Part shown: positions 31,928 to 34,204 of the stretch, piece by piece
Layout of the letters: each line of letters opens with the position of its first letter
Position numbering within the stretch: the stretch's first letter is position 1
NCBI GenBank assembly: GCA_017477465.1
Contig: JAFUVU010000026.1
Coordinates: forward strand, 1 to 34,204
Direction of reading: 5' to 3'
Length of the DNA: 34,204 nucleotides
Source: Bacteroidales bacterium
GTDB lineage: Bacteria; Bacteroidota; Bacteroidia; Bacteroidales; UBA932
The notes under the pieces: generated by a model
What the model saw: the letters and a program-made list of their open reading frames with translations, nothing else
Databases searched by the model: none
What the model was told of the DNA's origin: nothing
Program-made: the position numbers and the translations under genes

Positions 31928-33151
31928 ATGAAACGGATCAAACATATCAGCATTCTCGCAGCCGCCCTGTGTCTCATTGGCTGCCATCGCCCCGAGGTCC
32001 AGATTGTGGACTTCGACACCTTCCATCCCCTATCGGTAAAATCGGCCGATTCTTTCCTCGCAAGCGGAGAGCTTAATCCTCAGGTGCACCTGATGGAAAT
32101 CGGCGACACGGAGGAGACCAAAATTGCATCCGTAACCGGACAGAACATTGTAAAGGAACTGCTCGGCTCCATCCAGAGCAACAGCCTCATGCATATCGCA
32201 GGCTCCTATAAAGGCCACAATGTGGACGGCTCTCCCCTCACCCTTTCCGGCAAGCTTCTCATTCCGGCCAAAGGCCCGGTGAAGAACCTTATCATAGTCA
32301 GCCATTTCACTATCGGTGCAAACTATGAATGTCCTTCCGAAAGCTTTCCCCTCGAAGGCATTCTGGCAAGCAAAGGCTACGCAGTGGTAATTGCCGATTA
32401 CATAGGCTTCGGCCTCACCTCCAATATGGTTCATCCATATATGCACACCGCCAGCACTGCCCGCAGCGTAGTGGACATGGCCCTGGCCGTGAAGCCTTAC
32501 CTCGAGCACATCGGCAAAAAACCTGAAAGCGAGGAGGTTATCCTTGTCGGATACTCTCAGGGCGGCTCCACCACAATGGCGGTCATGAAAATGATTCAGG
32601 ACAATTATTCCGACGTGTTTCCCATCAAGAAGGTATATGCAGGCGGCGGGCCCTACGACCTCAACGCCACCTTCGACCTCTCCATGGAAGAAGACGTGAC
32701 AGGCATTCCCTGCGCCATTCCAATGATTGTCCAGGGCATAAGCGTCGGCGAGGAACTGAACCTCGACATGGCCGATTTCTTCCAGCCCAAGCTCCTGGAG
32801 AATTACCAGGACTGGATTAATTCCAAACGCTACACAGTCGGCCAGATTAACAAACTGATGGGCGCAAAGGCCCTGCATGAGCTGATGACCCCCGAAGGAC
32901 GCGACAAGACGAGCGCCAACACGGCACGTCTCTATAAAGCCTTGCTGCTGAATTCCACCCTCAATTTCACGCCCCGTGCGCCGATTTATATGATGCACAG
33001 CCGGCAGGACAGGACCGTCCCGTTCATCAATGCCCAGAAGGCGGAACAGTACTTCAAGTTCAACAACATACATTTCGACTTCGGCGATTACGGCAGCCAT
33101 TCGATGGGTGCCCTGCGCTTTATCCTCAATGTAGCAAACGATCTCCAGTAG
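31928..33151 (+). CDS. Secreted lipase-like alpha/beta hydrolase lipoprotein
   Basis: 407 aa. Lipoprotein signal MKRIKHISILAAALCLIGC with Cys19. The alpha/beta hydrolase core has LIIVSHFTIG (oxyanion side), VVIADYIGFG, the nucleophile elbow VGYSQGGS (Ser210), MMHSRQDRTVPF (acid Asp) and a late YGSHSMG (His), the pattern of secretory lipases and related large esterases. Probably acts on lipid or ester substrates at the cell envelope. It follows the barrel gene directly and precedes another lipoprotein by 2 nt, making one unit. Confidence 0.86.
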   Translation: MKRIKHISILAAALCLIGCHRPEVQIVDFDTFHPLSVKSADSFLASGELNPQVHLMEIGDTEETKIASVTGQNIVKELLGSIQSNSLMHIAGSYKGHNVDGSPLTLSGKLLIPAKGPVKNLIIVSHFTIGANYECPSESFPLEGILASKGYAVVIADYIGFGLTSNMVHPYMHTASTARSVVDMALAVKPYLEHIGKKPESEEVILVGYSQGGSTTMAVMKMIQDNYSDVFPIKKVYAGGGPYDLNATFDLSMEEDVTGIPCAIPMIVQGISVGEELNLDMADFFQPKLLENYQDWINSKRYTVGQINKLMGAKALHELMTPEGRDKTSANTARLYKALLLNSTLNFTPRAPIYMMHSRQDRTVPFINAQKAEQYFKFNNIHFDFGDYGSHSMGALRFILNVANDLQ

Positions 33152-33153
33152 TT

Positions 33154-33981
33154 ATGAAAAAAATCGCATTATTGCCTATACTGGCTTTCTTTGCCGTCGC
33201 CTGCTCAAACAAGCTTACCCAGCCATGCGAGTTTGACATTAAAGTGCAAACAGTCACCCCTACACGCGCCACAATCCGGATTACGCCCGAAAACAAGGAC
33301 GTCTGGTACTCTTTCACCTTTACTTCCGAAGGTGACATATACTGGCCCTATCCCGATGACATACATGCCGACGGCAGCCTGGAGCGTTATCAGCAGATTT
33401 ACGACTCCAACGCGGAATTCGAGTATGTGAGTGTCGCAAGCTTCCTGGACATGTTCTGCTACAAGGGTGACATGGTTTACAAAGCGACGCAGCTTGAAGA
33501 CGGAAAACGTCACAGGATACTTGTTTTCCAGGTAGATCCCGATACCCACAGACGGATAGGAGACATTCACAAAATCGAATTGGAAACTCCGGCAATTAAA
33601 CGGTCCGACCTCAGTTTCGAGATAAGCTTTGAAGGAACGACGGTGAGTATCACCCCCTCAAGAGAAGGCGAAACCTATTTCTGGGATTATGAAAACACCG
33701 ATTTCATAAACGCAAATTATTCTTACTCAAGCCAGCTCTTCCTCTATAAGCTACTTGACATGTACTGGGAATACGGTTTCCTTGACAGCATGGTCGATAC
33801 CGGCAGCATAAGCTGGAACTTTGCAACCCAGGACAGGGACATGGTCGAAGGGGAACAATGCTCCCTAAGCGTTGCTGGCATAGACGAAAATGGTGAGTTC
33901 ACAACGGAACTCACCACAGTCGATTTCATTTACCGGAAAAACGGGATTGAAGTTATTCCTCAACCCGATTACGGGTTCTAA
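33154..33981 (+). CDS. Lipoprotein of unknown function, Fn3-like N-terminal part
   Basis: 275 aa, not recognised. The signal MKKIALLPILAFFAVACS gives a lipidated Cys17. The sequence CEFDIKVQTVTPTRATIRITPENKDVWYSF looks like a fibronectin-type III or similar beta sandwich, and a second such unit begins near residue 150 (DLSFEISFEGTTVSITPSREGETYFW). Such duplicated sandwich lipoproteins are common on the Bacteroidales surface. Its stop shares bases with the convergent MFS relic. Confidence 0.8.
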   Translation: MKKIALLPILAFFAVACSNKLTQPCEFDIKVQTVTPTRATIRITPENKDVWYSFTFTSEGDIYWPYPDDIHADGSLERYQQIYDSNAEFEYVSVASFLDMFCYKGDMVYKATQLEDGKRHRILVFQVDPDTHRRIGDIHKIELETPAIKRSDLSFEISFEGTTVSITPSREGETYFWDYENTDFINANYSYSSQLFLYKLLDMYWEYGFLDSMVDTGSISWNFATQDRDMVEGEQCSLSVAGIDENGEFTTELTTVDFIYRKNGIEVIPQPDYGF

Positions 33982-34064
33982 GCCTCTACCGGCTTGTACT
34001 TGGGCACCAGGGACTTCATTATAACCCAGGCAATCAGGTACGCCAGGCCGCAGAAGCAGAACAT
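33978..34064 (-). pseudogene. C-terminal tail of an MFS (hexuronate-type) transporter
   Basis: The minus strand reads MFCFCGLAYLIAWVIMKSL then VPKYKPVEA and a TAG stop. A last transmembrane helix followed by 'MKxLVPKYKP' is how many ExuT-like MFS transporters of Bacteroidales end. Upstream the frame turns into AT-rich sequence with no transporter likeness, so only about 28 codons survive. Together with the kdu relic it suggests a lost uronate operon. The family assignment rests on a short match. Confidence 0.55.
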
Positions 34065-34125
34065 TTTAGTACATGACAAAATTTGAAAAATATTGTCTTA
34101 ACTTATTGATTTTCAGGTAATTATA

Positions 34126-34157
34126 TTTGGAAAAGACCTCGATTTTTCGTAACTTTA
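34126..34157 (+). promoter_or_regulatory. Promoter of the gene entering at the right edge
   Basis: TTTG (34126-34129), 20-nt spacer, TAACTTTA (34150-34157; one mismatch). The predicted start, about 34163, is some 20 nt before the ATG at 34184. The stretch from 34065 to 34125 is AT-rich and shows nothing else. Confidence 0.5.
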
Positions 34158-34183
34158 AGGTATATAACTACCACATTATTACC

Positions 34184-34204
34184 ATGTTACGAAACACCAA
34201 GGTC
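34184..34204 (+). CDS. Start of a truncated gene at the window edge
   Basis: ATG followed by six codons (MLRNTKV) up to the end of the window, placed about 20 nt after a plausible promoter. Too short to identify. Confidence 0.4.

Noticed and set aside
32030-33100. A 356-codon open frame on the minus strand
   Set aside because: Antisense to the lipase-like lipoprotein gene, which has a full signal peptide and catalytic motifs; the antisense protein shows no recognisable domain.
33962-33977. AACCCG/CGGGTT hairpin considered as a terminator
   Set aside because: It lies within the end of the coding sequence and is not followed by a T tract on either strand.
1-34204. tRNA genes and CRISPR arrays
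   Set aside because: Reading the intergenic stretches on both strands showed no cloverleaf with a T-arm GTTCGA-type motif and no regularly spaced repeats.

Overview
This window looks like a chromosomal segment of a Bacteroidales-type bacterium, probably an uncultured gut lineage. Evidence: the 16S 5' end, many promoters of the Bacteroidetes form (TTTG, about 19-21 nt, TAnnTTTG), almost no Shine-Dalgarno sequences, many 'xxxSC/GC' lipoprotein signals, and typical Bacteroidales gene families (tricorn-like S41 protease, RlmI-like methyltransferase, YgiQ, GH25, HprK-like kinase/PqqD cluster). Genus cannot be fixed from this. Genes are very tightly packed, with 1-23 nt overlaps in operons and 4-32 nt overlaps between convergent genes.

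Layout. 1-348: 5' end of a leftward rRNA operon with its promoter and structured leader. 349-5228: an MsrA/free-Met-sulfoxide reductase fusion, a secreted tricorn-like protease and a polyprenyl-phosphate glycosyltransferase. 5197-8277 (minus): EamA transporter and Tex. 8278-8583: a probable small RNA gene with its own promoter and terminator. 8584-16360 (minus): a seven-gene run (alpha/beta hydrolase, lipoprotein, DEDDy exonuclease, RlmI-like methyltransferase, YgiQ carrying an in-frame palindromic insertion, small acidic protein, CLC transporter). 16419-19155: C1 peptidase, PssA and membrane-anchored GH25 lysozyme. 19152-20536 (minus): HslR and a PMI-like protein with a degraded metal site. 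20602-22793: an AmgK-like sugar kinase fused to a RapZ C-terminal domain, coupled to MurU (cell-wall sugar recycling). 22780-24208 (minus): RecF and a DUF721/DciA-like protein. 24291-25732: TPR membrane protein and YebC. 25789-27863: lipoprotein esterase and GT4 glycosyltransferase.

27903-31083 is a four-gene, translationally overlapped cassette: HprK-like kinase, S26 (Ser/His type) peptidase, PqqD-like peptide-binding protein and ABC exporter. It resembles peptide (RiPP) maturation and export machinery, but no precursor gene is visible. 31080-31268 is a striking relic: a kduD start joined in frame to a kduI tail, with an internal stop, still behind a consensus promoter and a LacI-type palindrome. 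A three-gene envelope block (barrel protein, lipase-like lipoprotein, lipoprotein) follows. A 28-codon tail of an MFS (probably hexuronate) transporter lies at 33978-34064, so this region looks like the ruins of a uronate-use operon.

Strongest leads: the AmgK-RapZ fusion, the HprK/S26/PqqD/ABC cassette, the 223-bp multi-hairpin element carried in frame in ygiQ, the orphan small RNA, the kdu relic, and a roughly ten-fold excess of the heptamer GGCCGAT on both strands.
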